DNA of 48,939 nucleotides from Bradyrhizobium sp. JYMT SZCCT0428 (GCF_018131075.1 NZ_JAFCLS010000055.1:1-48939); one strand, 5' to 3'; positions 1 to 8,318 are shown, counted from the first letter of the stretch. Numbers and translations: made by a program. Notes: generated by a model from the letters alone, not told the origin.

Positions 1-135
1 CTCGATCACGAGGCCGCCAAGGGCGAGCTCAAGAAGCTGGTTCCAGAGGACGCGAAAGAGGCCAAAGGGCACGGCGTCCGCGCCAAGCGCTCCAAGTCGG
101 GCGCCATTAGTTTTGAACTTCAGGCCGCCGAGTAG
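1..135 (+). CDS. C-terminal end of YqaJ-type viral recombinase (partial)
   Basis: The window opens inside a reading frame that runs from base 1 to a TAG at 133-135 and encodes 44 residues, including the motif HGVRAKRSKSGAISFELQAAE-like ending. I recognise this as the C-terminal tail of the YqaJ/lambda-exonuclease-like proteins of Bradyrhizobium. These proteins degrade one DNA strand so that a single-strand annealing protein can act. The ERF gene 340 bases downstream is the expected partner, which supports the call. The matching N-terminal portion of this family appears separately at 16481-16747. The catalytic part lies outside the window, so nothing can be said about activity. The assignment is from memory of the family. 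Confidence 0.55.
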   Translation, partial: LDHEAAKGELKKLVPEDAKEAKGHGVRAKRSKSGAISFELQAAE

Positions 136-202
136 CCGCCGCCGAGCTTTCCGATTGGCTACGTTTTGGAAGCCGGAGCGAAGCTCTCGCAGAAGTTAGG
201 AC

Positions 203-442
203 GTGGATGCGCCCATGGAGTCGCCCTTCGACTTTGCCCATCTCGACCCGTCCTGCGATCCCCCGGAGGGATATGCCGCAGCCTTCGAGCTGCTGGCCGC
301 TTTCTGGTGCGAGCTACGCGCACTCCGGTCCGCCTGCCCGCAGGATGCGTTTATAAGCGACTTCTCCGCCCATCTGGAAACCGAGCTGGTCGCCGCCGCT
401 CTCGTCTTAGCTATCCAAGCTGAACTTCTGACCGCTCGTTAG
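203..442 (+). CDS. Small conserved-looking protein between YqaJ and ERF genes
   Basis: A 79-residue acidic protein with a GTG start; an in-frame ATG at 215 is the alternative. A weak AGGA lies directly before the GTG. It sits between the YqaJ tail and the ERF gene on the same strand, so it is probably part of the same recombination operon. I recognise no domain. The composition (many Ala, Leu, Glu; few basic residues) is compatible with a small helical protein. The overlapping 85-residue frame at 166-423 is basic and looks like a shadow. Confidence 0.5.
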   Translation: MDAPMESPFDFAHLDPSCDPPEGYAAAFELLAAFWCELRALRSACPQDAFISDFSAHLETELVAAALVLAIQAELLTAR

Positions 443-472
443 CGTCCTGGCCTTTCTTCAACGGAGTTACCG

Positions 473-1672
473 ATGCAACGTGCAAGCCAGTCGATCAGCA
501 ACATAGGCGCGGCCCTAGCCAAAGCGCAGGCGGAAATCCACAACCCCGAGAAGTCGCTGACGGCGACCATTACTTCGGCGTTCCCGCGAGAGGACAGCCG
601 GACCTTTCGGTATGCCTCACTGGCAAGTGGACTGGATATCGTCCGAAGGTGCCTGAGCAAGCACGAGATCGCGACGGTCCAGGCAACGGCGATCGAGCCT
701 GAGACCGGTCTGATCCGACTCACCACGACCCTTCTCCATGCTTCCGGCGAATGGCTGGCCTCGGATTGGCCGGTCTGTCCCGTCACCGAGACCACGGCCC
801 CGCATCGGATGGGCTCCGCCCTCACCTATGCCCGGCGCTACGGCCTCTTTACCCTGGTCGGGATCGCTGGCGATGACGATCTCGATGCGCCCGACGCTGG
901 ACCCCAATCGGCGGAGCCAGCTCCCACAGACAGGCCGCCGCAATCCGGAACGAACGGCCAGACTCTGCCAGCGAAAACGTTCCAGAGCGTCCGCAAGCGT
1001 GCCAACCATGCTCATGTCAGCGTCCTGTCGGCTGAAGCCTCGGCAACACTGCGGGACCAGTTGCTCGCCGAGCTCGACGGGTTAGGGCTCAAGGACGATC
1101 TGGACGCCTGGACGCTGCAAGCCTGGCCAAAAGCAAACGCCCTGATGCCCGCAGATGGCGACAAAGTCAGGACCGCGTTTCAGGACCGGCTCGCCCGCCG
1201 CCAAATGACGTCGGATGCGGGTACCGCGTCAGGCGAACTGCAACACCCCATAACGACCCCAGAGGTCCGATCGCGCATCGACAAGAGCGTGCTAACCCTG
1301 CCGGAGACCAAACGGCAACGAGACCGGCAGCACCTGCGCTTTGTGGCTAGCCACCCCTGCCTTGTCTGCGGCCGCGAGCCATGTGACCCACACCATTTGC
1401 GTTTTGCAAAGCCCCGCGGTCTCGGCCAAAAGGTCAGCGACGAATTTACGGTGCCGCTGTGCCGCGCGCATCATCGCGAGCTACACCGCGCCAGCAAAGA
1501 AAGAGATTGGTGGGTGACAGCCGGCCTAGAACCAGTCGGTTTCGCGCGCCAGCTTTGGCTGGAAACCCATCCGCTGCCCGTCGTTCGACCCGCCCAAGAC
1601 GAAGATAATGAAAATCGGACGCCTGCTGCGCCGCCCAGTCGCATCGGCCTAGCCGGAAAACAACGTCCTTGA
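473..1672 (+). CDS. ERF-family single-strand annealing protein with C-terminal HNH-like zinc domain
   Basis: The 399-residue product has two parts. Residues 1 to about 140 match the ERF superfamily of phage annealing proteins, including the conserved stretch MGSALTYARRYGL at 113-125 followed by the acidic GDDDLDAPD. Residues about 285-365 look like an HNH/DUF968-type nuclease-like domain: Cys296 and Cys299, Asp-Pro-His-His at 305-308, Cys330, His-His at 333-334 and His338 could bind zinc and a catalytic metal. A proline- and charge-rich linker joins them. ERF proteins anneal complementary single strands and work with a 5'-3' exonuclease, here presumably the YqaJ protein encoded just upstream. 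The ATG at 473 follows GGAG at 463-466. The ERF call is firm, and the nuclease-like call is from cysteine/histidine spacing only. Confidence 0.85.
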   Translation: MQRASQSISNIGAALAKAQAEIHNPEKSLTATITSAFPREDSRTFRYASLASGLDIVRRCLSKHEIATVQATAIEPETGLIRLTTTLLHASGEWLASDWPVCPVTETTAPHRMGSALTYARRYGLFTLVGIAGDDDLDAPDAGPQSAEPAPTDRPPQSGTNGQTLPAKTFQSVRKRANHAHVSVLSAEASATLRDQLLAELDGLGLKDDLDAWTLQAWPKANALMPADGDKVRTAFQDRLARRQMTSDAGTASGELQHPITTPEVRSRIDKSVLTLPETKRQRDRQHLRFVASHPCLVCGREPCDPHHLRFAKPRGLGQKVSDEFTVPLCRAHHRELHRASKERDWWVTAGLEPVGFARQLWLETHPLPVVRPAQDEDNENRTPAAPPSRIGLAGKQRP

Positions 1673-1914
1673 TTTCAAATCATTGATTGATGGCGCGGCT
1701 GATGCTCGAACGCGAGAACCGTTTTGCGACACTGATCGCCATCTCAGCACATCATCGGTAGTGTCAATCTGCTCGATCTTGTTCGCCTACATCGGCGAGC
1801 TTGGCCATGCGTTACCGCCATGTCCTCCTATGTAATTCGGTAGCAAAAATGGCAGCAGATCTACTTTCGGCTCTTGGGCTCTTGCCCCATTGCGCCTCTC
1901 GGCCTCGCACTCTG
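1673..1914. other. Intergenic stretch without recognised gene
   Basis: I find no supported coding sequence here on either strand. The stretch ends directly at the tRNA-like fragment, so it may include the scar of an integration event. Confidence 0.4.
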
Positions 1915-1967
1915 GAGTAACGGATTTCTACTCCGTCGGTTGCAGGTTCGAATCCTGCTGGGCGCCA
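1915..1967 (+). tRNA. tRNA-Arg(TCT)-like 3' fragment, candidate attachment site
   Basis: The 3' half of a tRNA is visible. The anticodon stem ACGGA/TCCGT encloses the 7-base loop TTTCTAC (anticodon TCT). It is followed by a 5-base variable region, a perfect T stem GCAGG/CCTGC around TTCGAAT, and the acceptor strand TGGGCGC. The sequence 5' of the anticodon arm does not form a D arm and pairs only imperfectly as an acceptor stem, so this is not a complete tRNA gene. Such 3' fragments are typically left when an element integrates into a tRNA gene by site-specific recombination. No integrase gene is adjacent. Confidence 0.45.
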
Positions 1968-2213
1968 TCAAAAACCTCTGCAAATAAAGGGTTTCTCACA
2001 ATTTCGGTTTGTTCTTTTGGAATGCGGGGTAGTGTCGCTCATCGGTGACAGCATCAGGTGCGCGCCGTTGGTACAGCAGGCGGGCAACTAGCTAGCAAAA
2101 CGCCAGCATGGCGTGACCCAACCAAAAGTGTTGCTTTTGGGAGAGCGTTTCTCGGAAGGCCCGTCCTCGGGCATCTTGCCCTCAGTAACGCCACAGCTTA
2201 CGAGGAGCCCACA
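1968..2213. other. Intergenic stretch without recognised gene
   Basis: No coding sequence is supported. It leads into the ribosome-binding site of the small gene at 2214 (GAGGAG at 2202-2207). Confidence 0.35.
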
Positions 2214-2417
2214 ATGGCCGACTTAGCGAAATATTCCATCACGACGTTTCAGCGCAAACCAGGCTTGTGGCGCGCCTCAATAACTCGAACCGATCGACGC
2301 CCATGTGTGGCTCCGCGAGCAATCGGGAAAGAATTATTGAGTTTGGTGACACCGCTGGATTCTGAGTCCGAAGCTGCCGCGGGAGAGGCCGCTAAGGCCG
2401 TGATTGAGAAACTCTGA
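2214..2417 (+). CDS. Small conserved protein of the MADLAKYS type
   Basis: A 67-residue protein beginning MADLAKYSITTFQRKPG. I have seen closely similar small proteins in many Bradyrhizobium genomes, where they are of unknown function. The family usually has a short conserved core (KYSITTFQRKPGxWRASITR) and an acidic, alanine-rich C-terminal helix, both visible here. The ATG at 2214 is preceded by GAGGAG at good spacing, so I prefer it over the longer in-frame start at 2058. No signal peptide or membrane segment is apparent. It looks intact, unlike many of its neighbours. Confidence 0.6.
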   Translation: MADLAKYSITTFQRKPGLWRASITRTDRRPCVAPRAIGKELLSLVTPLDSESEAAAGEAAKAVIEKL

Positions 2418-2701
2418 GCGGTTGTTTCCCAAAGGTCGGCACCGCTCGCTACGGCTTGGTCGCCAAGTGCGAGCTCGCACAAATGCACCAGGCCGGCGCT
2501 GGCGAGGCGCTCTTCGCCGGAGATGCCTCCCTTCGAAAGCTGCACAAGCCGCCTCGCCAATTCAGTCCGAGCGACATCCTGACTGACAGTTACCCCCCGA
2601 GCGGTAGTAGCTTTCCCACGCCCGATCGAATGCTCTTGCGAGCGATCGGCGGATGTCTTGGTCATCGTCTGGCATCTAGGGAAGCTATGGTGCAAAAGAG
2701 A

Positions 2702-2726
2702 AACCCGCCACCGGCGGGTTCTTGAT
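2702..2726 (+). terminator. Rho-independent terminator-like hairpin
   Basis: Perfect 8-bp stem AACCCGCC/GGCGGGTT around the 3-base loop ACC (2702-2720), followed by CTTGATTTT. It lies just before the IS630 copy and after a stretch (2418-2700) in which I see no convincing gene. Confidence 0.6.
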
Positions 2727-2737
2727 TTTGTGGCCTA

Positions 2738-3776
2738 AAGCATGATGAAATTAGCATCGATAACCTGAGTTTTTGAGGTAGTTCGCGCATTCCTCGGGTG
2801 TGAAGGCGTCAAGGAGCTCGCCGATGGCGGCGCAGACTGCCTCGACGGTCCGTGCAGCGGCCTTTCGGAGCAGATGCTTGAGCTTAGCAAAGACCTGTTC
2901 GATCGGGTTCAGGTCGGGCGAGTATTTTGGGAGGAAGAACAGCTTGGCTCCGGCGGAGCGTATGAGCTGGCGCACGGCTTTGGTTCTATGGCTGCCGAGA
3001 TTGTCCATGACGACGATGTCGCCGGGACGAAGCGTCGGCAAAAGAACCTTCGCCACATAGTCCGAAAGCTCTCGCCGTCGATCGGTCCCTCGATGAACCA
3101 CGGCGCATCGATCCGATCACGGCGCAATGCCGCCAGGAAGGTCATGGTCTTCCAGCGGCCGTGAGGAACCTTGGTGGGGAGTCTTTGCCCGCGTGGCGCC
3201 CATCCCCGCAAGGGTGCCATGTCTGTCCTGGTCCAGGTCTCTTCGATGAAGACCAGCCGCTCAGCTTCGACGCGGTCTTGCTTTGTCCATTGGACGCGCC
3301 GCCGCGCCACGTCGGGACGATCTCGTTCGCCAGCCGCCACGCTTTTTTTTGAAGCTGAGCTTCTCAGCATGCACAAAATCCCACACCGAGTGATAGTCGA
3401 CCTTCAGGCCGCGCCCGGCAAGTTCGGTAACGAGGCCACGCAGGGTGAAGTCGTCGTTCTTGATCCGCTGCGCAGCCAGACCGCGTGGTCTCCCGAAATT
3501 GCCTTCGGCTTGTGGCCGCCCATCTGACCGGGCTCAACGCTGCCGGTCTCTTCGACTCGCTGCATCCAGCCAATCGCCGTGCTGATCGCCACCCTAAACT
3601 GCTTGGCGGCCTGATTACGGGACATCCCGCCCTCAATCGCGGCTACCACACGCTTGCGAAGATCCAGCGAATAAGGCTTGCCCATCCATGCTGGCCTCCT
3701 ACCCAGCCAGCATGGTGAATCAGAAACAAGCTGATTTGGGAATCCCAAATCGATTCAACCTAACCCCATCCCGCTT
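2738..3776 (-). mobile_element. IS630-family insertion sequence (degraded copy)
   Basis: The element is about 1,039 bp, flanked on both sides by the dinucleotide TA (2736-2737 and 3777-3778), as expected for IS630-type insertion into TA. The ends form an imperfect inverted repeat: AAGCATGATG... on the left against AAGCGGGATG... read inward from the right. The transposase gene fills the element on the minus strand and carries frameshifts, so this copy is probably immobile on its own. Confidence 0.8.
2751..3685 (-). pseudogene. IS630-family transposase, frameshifted
   Basis: Read on the minus strand, the product starts MGKPYSLDLRKRVVAAIEGG (helix-turn-helix region) at 3685. It continues through FIEETWTRTDMAPLRGWAPRG and ends with the DDE-domain block GDIVVMDNLGSHR ... 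LPKYSPDLNPIEQVFAKLKH, terminating at 2751. These are the hallmark motifs of IS630/Tc1-like transposases. Three frames are needed to read it. There is an apparent one-base loss near 3470 (after HAVWL), the A8 run (T8 on the plus strand, 3346-3353) where some IS630 relatives shift frame by programme, and a second apparent one-base loss near 3060 (after GESFRT). Two of the three breaks look like ordinary mutations, so I call it a pseudogene. Confidence 0.85.
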
Positions 3777-3860
3777 TAATTGAACACGGCGGCGCGAAGA
3801 GACCGGAACATACCAGGCGCACCTCAGTTAACTCGGGCCTCTCATCAAAGGATTCCGAAG

Positions 3861-4110
3861 ATGAATAGGATCGCTGCAGTCGCCCTTTCCACTCTACTCA
3901 CTTCTACATCTTTTGCACGCGCAAGGCAGTGCCAGTTCCGGCGGGAGCGCTAGTTCAAGTGGCAGCGCAAGTTCAAGTGGCAGCTCCAGCGGGAGCGGAA
4001 GCGCCCCTAGTTCCGCAACCTCCCCGACCGCTCCCACCGTAGGTCAAGGGCAAGGCAGCAGCGTGTCTACAACCTCTCCCGCCCCCGACGCAAAATCAAA
4101 CAAGCAATAA
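3861..4110 (+). pseudogene. Small Ser/Gly-rich exported protein, frameshifted at the signal-peptide cleavage region
   Basis: The ATG at 3861, preceded by AAAGGA, opens a typical signal peptide (MNRIAAVALSTLLTSTSFA). In the next frame the sequence continues HAQGSASSGGSASSSG and a serine/glycine/proline-rich mature part ending at 4110. A normal Sec cleavage site (AHA-Q) is obtained only by joining the two frames, which suggests loss of two bases in GCAC(AC)GCG around 3915-3920. Families like this are common small periplasmic or secreted proteins of unknown role in Bradyrhizobium. A TTG at 3913 could start only the mature part, which would not be exported. Confidence 0.55.
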
Positions 4111-4417
4111 AGGGTGAGGCCGCAGCCGTCTCGATAGCGACCTCAGCTCTGATGGGGCGCCGCGATTTGCATTCGCGGTCCCAGCCCCCGGGAACGAATA
4201 GTGGCGCCAAGAGTCATTCATCAGCTTCCGGCTCGGCGGGCCCCCCTCCGCCGCGAAGTAAAACTCCGGGTTGGAGGTTCGCGGCCCCAGATGTGATGAT
4301 GTGGGGCCGTTTCCAATTCGTTTGCAAGGCCTTTGGCTGCGTCCCCCACTTTCCTGGCGCGGATGGGAACGCGATAGCTGCAAGTGGCTGCCGCGAGTTT
4401 AGGGACGATCGGAGGAA
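4111..4417. other. Intergenic stretch without recognised gene
   Basis: Frames here on both strands are short and unlike known proteins. The only clear signal is the GGAGGAA ribosome-binding site at 4411-4417 that serves the next gene. Confidence 0.35.
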
Positions 4418-4666
4418 ATGATGCGACTACCTTTGATGATGATAGTTGGTGCAGCCGTCTTCACCCTCGTGGGCTGCAACGAAGGCCCTCCTGGACCTGC
4501 TGGACCTGCTGGCCCTCCCGGCGCGCAAGGTGCTCAAGGCGCCTCGGGCGAGAGAGGTGAAAAGGGCGACAAAGGGGATAAAGGCGACATGGGCGAAAAG
4601 GGCCAAAAAGGCGACCCAGGTGAGCCCGGGAAAGATGCGCCACCGCCCGCTGCACGGAAGCGATGA
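4418..4666 (+). CDS. Collagen-like lipoprotein
   Basis: An 82-residue protein. Residues 1-19 form a lipoprotein signal peptide ending in the lipobox LVGC, so Cys20 should be acylated and the protein anchored to a membrane. The mature part is almost entirely Gly-X-Y triplets (GPPGPAGPAGPPG, then charged GEKGDKGDKGD), which fold as a collagen-like triple helix in bacterial examples. The tail is proline/alanine-rich and basic. The ribosome-binding site GGAGGAA immediately precedes ATGATG; either ATG could be used. Bacterial collagen-like proteins are generally surface or matrix proteins. The role here is unknown, and no partner gene is adjacent. Confidence 0.8.
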   Translation: MMRLPLMMIVGAAVFTLVGCNEGPPGPAGPAGPPGAQGAQGASGERGEKGDKGDKGDMGEKGQKGDPGEPGKDAPPPAARKR

Positions 4667-4680
4667 CGGCAGCCAGAAAA

Positions 4681-4702
4681 AGCCCCGCCGGGGGGGGGGC
4701 TG
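4681..4702 (+). terminator. GC-rich hairpin with G10 tract after the collagen-like gene
   Basis: AGCCCC pairs with GGGGCT across a CGCC-G6 core, preceded by AAAA. It lies 15 bases after the collagen-like gene and probably ends its transcript, although no T run follows. The run of ten G (4690-4699) is a slippage-prone homopolymer. Confidence 0.4.
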
Positions 4703-4870
4703 AGTTGGCGCATTTCAGCGCTTCTCGCAACGTTTCCGCCCGCTCCCTGATTTCCAGCACCACGCGGTGCATCCATCGATCGCGGTGTCTGCATCCGGCC
4801 CGAGGACAACCCCGAGCAGGCTGGCGGGGTCGAATATCTCGCGCGCCAGGTCTTCGGGTGCTTCCGTCAT
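4700..4870 (-). pseudogene. Small acidic protein remnant, frameshifted
   Basis: Reading from the ATG at 4870 on the minus strand gives MTEAPEDLAREIFDPASLLG and on to DADTAI. A shift of frame near 4775 then gives RWMHRVVLEIRERAETLREAL, a good amphipathic helix. The two halves together look like one small helical protein of about 55-60 residues, broken by one indel. I do not know its function. The evidence is only that each half is protein-like and that they join naturally. Confidence 0.3.
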
Positions 4871-4997
4871 GCCATGACCGCCGGCTGGCTAGCAACTGTT
4901 CCGGACAGCACGGAAACAGCATTTCGCCTTCGTGGTTTGTTCTAGGTCCGGCACGGATCCGATTCGCGTTTTCAGTGCCCTCGCCTATCTAGTCCGT

Positions 4998-5376
4998 ATG
5001 ACATCTGCGTTCGAGCCCTGCATCCCGACCCGCCGAACCAAGGTGCCGGCCGGCCCCGATTGGCGTCATGAAGTGGAAATGGACGGCTACAGGTTGATCG
5101 TCCAGCGCGACGGCACGCGCGTGCGCCTTGTTCACCCGGAATGGTTACGATTGGTCTGATCGATATCCGTCGATTAGCGAGTCCGCGCTTCGCATCCGGT
5201 CGACGTCCTTCGTCCTGGACGGTGAAGCGGTGCTGCTCGGCGTGGACGGTATCTCCGACTTCGACGGCCTGCACAGCCGCAAGCACAATGACGAGGTGCA
5301 GTTCTACGCCTTCGATATGCTGTGGTGCGAATGGTCCGAGAAAAACTCTGGTCAGATCTCGAATTTTCATTCATAA
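4998..5376 (+). pseudogene. ATP-dependent DNA ligase fragment (LigD-like), frameshifted and truncated
   Basis: The frame from ATG 4998 gives FEPCIPTRRTKVPAGPDWRHE, then the motif-I region, then RVRL. A one-base insertion near 5127 shifts to FTRNGYDWSDRYP, LDGEAVL and FDMLWC. These match successive nucleotidyltransferase motifs of ATP-dependent DNA ligases of the LigD type. The sequence stops after about 120 codons, before the remaining ligase motifs. The motif-I lysine is also gone: the expected KHDGYR reads EMDGYR. The fragment therefore cannot be adenylated and is a relic. Confidence 0.75.
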
Positions 5377-5438
5377 AAACGTTCGTAGTAATTTCGATGT
5401 TTTCTTTCATCTAGGGCAATATTTCTGGGGATCTCACA

Positions 5439-8318
5439 ATGGCAATTGTTGGTACGCCGGGCGACGATACTGTTGTTGGAACTGCAAACGTTGATCAGCT
5501 GGAAGGGCTGGCCGGAAATGACACGCTCGTCGGAGGCGACGGCGGCGATACATTAGACGGCGGTTCCGGACAAGATTTCGCCTCCTATTCCGATTCCGGA
5601 TTGGCAATTGTTGCCAGCCTGGCAAATCCAGGTAGCAATACTGGCTTTGCAGCAGGTGATACTTACAATTCGATAGAAGGTCTGATCGGCAGCAATTTGA
5701 ATGATACATTGACCGGTAACGGCAACACCAGTTTTCTTCAAGGCGGTCTTGGGGCCGATAATCTTATTGGAGGTTCAACTAGCGATTACGCCGACTACAA
5801 GAATTCGGCCAGCGGATTGGTTGTCGATCTCGGAAACACGGCAAACAATACCGGCGAAGCGATTGGCGACACGTATACTAATATTCTTAGAGTAAGAGGA
5901 TCCGCCTCCAACGATACGCTGAGGGGCGATGGTAACAACAATACGCTTCGCGGTGGATTAGGTGCCGACGTCTTGGATGGCGGCGCGGGCTTCGATTTCG
6001 CATCCTATAGTGACTCAACGGCGCCTATCACGGTCAGTCTGCTGAACTCTGGGGTGAATACGGGTGAAGCCGCAGGCGATTCGTACACCTCCATCGAAGG
6101 TTTGCGCGGCAGCGATTTCGATGACCACTTGATCGGCGACGCTTCAAATAATTTGCTCCAGGGAGGTCCGGGCGCCGACACTTTAGATGGTGGCACCGGT
6201 TTTGACTATGCCGACTATGTTAATGCAGCGGCTGGCATCGTGGCAAATTTGGCTAACTCCGCTCTCAATACGGGCGAGGCAATCGGCGACGTTTATATCG
6301 GGATCGAGGCGTTAAAGGGGGGCGCTTTTAATGACACACTTACCGGCGACGCCAACATTAATTTTCTGCGTGGCGGCCAAGGAGCGGACAGGCTCGATGG
6401 CGCGGGTAATTTTGACTATGCGGATTATATAGATTCGACGTCGGCCCTTGTAGTAAATCTCGCCAACTCAGCCTTGAACACCGGCGAGGCGGCGGGAGAT
6501 ACCTTCATTTCCATTGAAGGCATTCGAGGGGGCAATCTCAATGACACGCTCACCGGCGATGCGAACAGCAACAATTTGCGGGGCGGTCTCGGAGCGGATT
6601 CGCTGGACGGCGGCGGCGGAACAGATTTCGCGGATTATGGAAATTCCTCTACTGCGCTTGTCCTCGATCTCGCGACCCCGGCTTCAAACACTGGCGAGGC
6701 TTCTGGCGACATATATGTGTCGATCGAAGGTTTGATGGGCTCGAATTTTAACGACACTATGACCGGCGACGGGAGCGACAATACTCTTCGAGGTGGTTTG
6801 GGGGCCGATGTGCTTGCGGGCGGTGCTGGTAACGACACCGCCGACTACATCAGCGCAGCGTCGGCAGTGCTGGTTAGTCTCGCTACGCCTGCCTCCAACA
6901 CAGGTGAAGCGGCGGGTGACACCTATACATCGATTGAAAACCTGAGAGGTTCGTCGGGATTCAACGATACCTTGATCGGAGATGCAGGGAACAACTTTCT
7001 CGACGGTAATGGTGGCGCCGATTCCATGGCCGCCGGCGACGGAAACGACCAGTATTTTGTTGATAATGCGGGCGATATTGTTGTCGAAAATAGCAATGAA
7101 GGCATCGATGGCGTCAATCTCATCGGCAATTTCAACTATACGCTGGGTGCTAATATTGAAGGCCTGAGTATCTTGACTGGGGCCAACGTCTCAGGAACAG
7201 GCAATTCTCTCGCCAATAATCTCTACGGCGGTGCAGGCAATAATAGTCTGGACGGTGGTGCAGGGGCCGACACGATGATCGGCGGTCTCGGCAACGATAT
7301 CTATTTCGTCGATAACGCCGGGGATATTGTTACGGAAAACGCTGCCGAAGGCACCGATACCGTTCACACAACCGTCACCTACGGGATATCCGCCAACACC
7401 GAGAATTTGATCCTCGACGGTTCAGGCAACATCACCGCCATTGGTAACGCGTCGGCGAACACCCTGACAGGCAATGCCGGCAATAACTCGCTTTATGGCA
7501 GCGGGGGCAATGACACCGCATATGGTGGTGACGGAAACGATGTCGGTATCATGGGGAACGGCGATGACCTCTTTGTAGGGGGTACCGGCGCTGACTATGC
7601 CTACCTTTATGGGGGCAATGACACGGCATACGGTGGCGCTGGACTTGATGTGTTGATCGGCGGTGGCGGCAATGATCTTCTGATTGGAGAGGCCGGGTTT
7701 AATTATTTCTTCGGAGGGGACGGCAATGACACGCTGTTCGGCAATGGTGGCGCGTCGGCAAGCGACGTCAACGTCATGTCTGGAGAGGCCGGCACTGACG
7801 TCCTCTATGGCGGCGCGGGCACCAACTATTTCTACGGCGGAGCCGGCGTTGATACTATGACCGGCGGCTCTGGGCTTAACATCTTCATCTCCTCCGGCGA
7901 GACTGAGGGTAACGTAATCAACGGCGGCTCTGGCCAGAACTATGTCTATGGCTCGAACGGCGGTGACACCGTCACCGGCGGAGCAGGTGTCGACGTGTTC
8001 CTGATGGGTACAGGCGCCGACCTCATTACCGGCGGCGGCGGAGTAGACTATGCTTGGGGTGGCGGCGGCTCCGATACGTTCACGATCAACGACCTTTCTT
8101 CCGAGGTGATGGTGATCCAGGACTTCAACACGGGTGGCATCAATGACGTACTCAACTTCTCCGGGACTTCGTTGCATTCCTTTGCCGACGTGCAGGCTGC
8201 TTCGTTCTATGCGGCTGGCATCAATACCACGATCATTACCGATGCTGCCGGAAACGCGGCGTGGCTAATCGGAAAGGGGCCCGGTGATCTTGACGCTAGC
8301 ATGTTCAGGTTCACGTGA
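5439..8318 (+). CDS. Large RTX calcium-binding secreted protein with seven 70-residue repeats
   Basis: The 959-residue product has no Sec signal peptide. Residues 1-45 carry a first block of GGxGxD nonapeptides. Residues 67 to about 540 are seven copies of a 70-residue module, each beginning NTGEAxGDTY and containing NDTLTGD, LRGGLGAD and a D(Y/F)ADY segment. Residues about 540-690 hold two YFVDNAGDIV-type modules, and residues 690-880 are dense RTX nonapeptides rich in Tyr/Phe (YFYGG, YFFGG). The last 75 residues (VIQDFNTG ... SLHSFADV ... AWLIG ... MFRFT) resemble the C-termini of the other RTX proteins in this window and probably contain the type I secretion signal. Repeats bind Ca2+ and fold outside the cell. 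No ABC/HlyD/TolC exporter is in the window. The role could be adhesion or matrix; no enzymatic domain is visible. Confidence 0.85.
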   Translation: MAIVGTPGDDTVVGTANVDQLEGLAGNDTLVGGDGGDTLDGGSGQDFASYSDSGLAIVASLANPGSNTGFAAGDTYNSIEGLIGSNLNDTLTGNGNTSFLQGGLGADNLIGGSTSDYADYKNSASGLVVDLGNTANNTGEAIGDTYTNILRVRGSASNDTLRGDGNNNTLRGGLGADVLDGGAGFDFASYSDSTAPITVSLLNSGVNTGEAAGDSYTSIEGLRGSDFDDHLIGDASNNLLQGGPGADTLDGGTGFDYADYVNAAAGIVANLANSALNTGEAIGDVYIGIEALKGGAFNDTLTGDANINFLRGGQGADRLDGAGNFDYADYIDSTSALVVNLANSALNTGEAAGDTFISIEGIRGGNLNDTLTGDANSNNLRGGLGADSLDGGGGTDFADYGNSSTALVLDLATPASNTGEASGDIYVSIEGLMGSNFNDTMTGDGSDNTLRGGLGADVLAGGAGNDTADYISAASAVLVSLATPASNTGEAAGDTYTSIENLRGSSGFNDTLIGDAGNNFLDGNGGADSMAAGDGNDQYFVDNAGDIVVENSNEGIDGVNLIGNFNYTLGANIEGLSILTGANVSGTGNSLANNLYGGAGNNSLDGGAGADTMIGGLGNDIYFVDNAGDIVTENAAEGTDTVHTTVTYGISANTENLILDGSGNITAIGNASANTLTGNAGNNSLYGSGGNDTAYGGDGNDVGIMGNGDDLFVGGTGADYAYLYGGNDTAYGGAGLDVLIGGGGNDLLIGEAGFNYFFGGDGNDTLFGNGGASASDVNVMSGEAGTDVLYGGAGTNYFYGGAGVDTMTGGSGLNIFISSGETEGNVINGGSGQNYVYGSNGGDTVTGGAGVDVFLMGTGADLITGGGGVDYAWGGGGSDTFTINDLSSEVMVIQDFNTGGINDVLNFSGTSLHSFADVQAASFYAAGINTTIITDAAGNAAWLIGKGPGDLDASMFRFT
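5637..7106 (+). repeat. Seven tandem 210-bp coding repeats
   Basis: The codon pair for Asn-Thr of NTG(E/F)A starts at 5637, 5847, 6057, 6267, 6477, 6687 and 6897: an exact 210-base spacing, seven times, with no length change. Copies differ by many base changes, so they are not recent duplicates. The seventh unit diverges at its end into SMAAGDGNDQYFVDN. Confidence 0.85.

Noticed and set aside
2249..2695. 148-codon minus-strand frame overlapping the MADLAKYS-type gene
   Set aside because: Its first 85 residues are mildly protein-like (SQDVARTELARRLVQLSKGG), but the rest is antisense to a conserved gene, and I recognise no family. It is not supported enough to list.
7422..8177. 251-codon open frame on the minus strand inside the 959-residue RTX gene
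   Set aside because: It is the antisense of GGxGxD repeats, whose periodic codons keep the opposite strand open. It has no ribosome-binding site, no recognised domain, and overlaps a certain gene fully.
5439..8318. Short tandem repeats that might suggest a CRISPR array
   Set aside because: The repeats are in frame, 27 and 210 bases long, and encode calcium-binding motifs. There are no constant repeats with unique spacers, and no cas genes are present.
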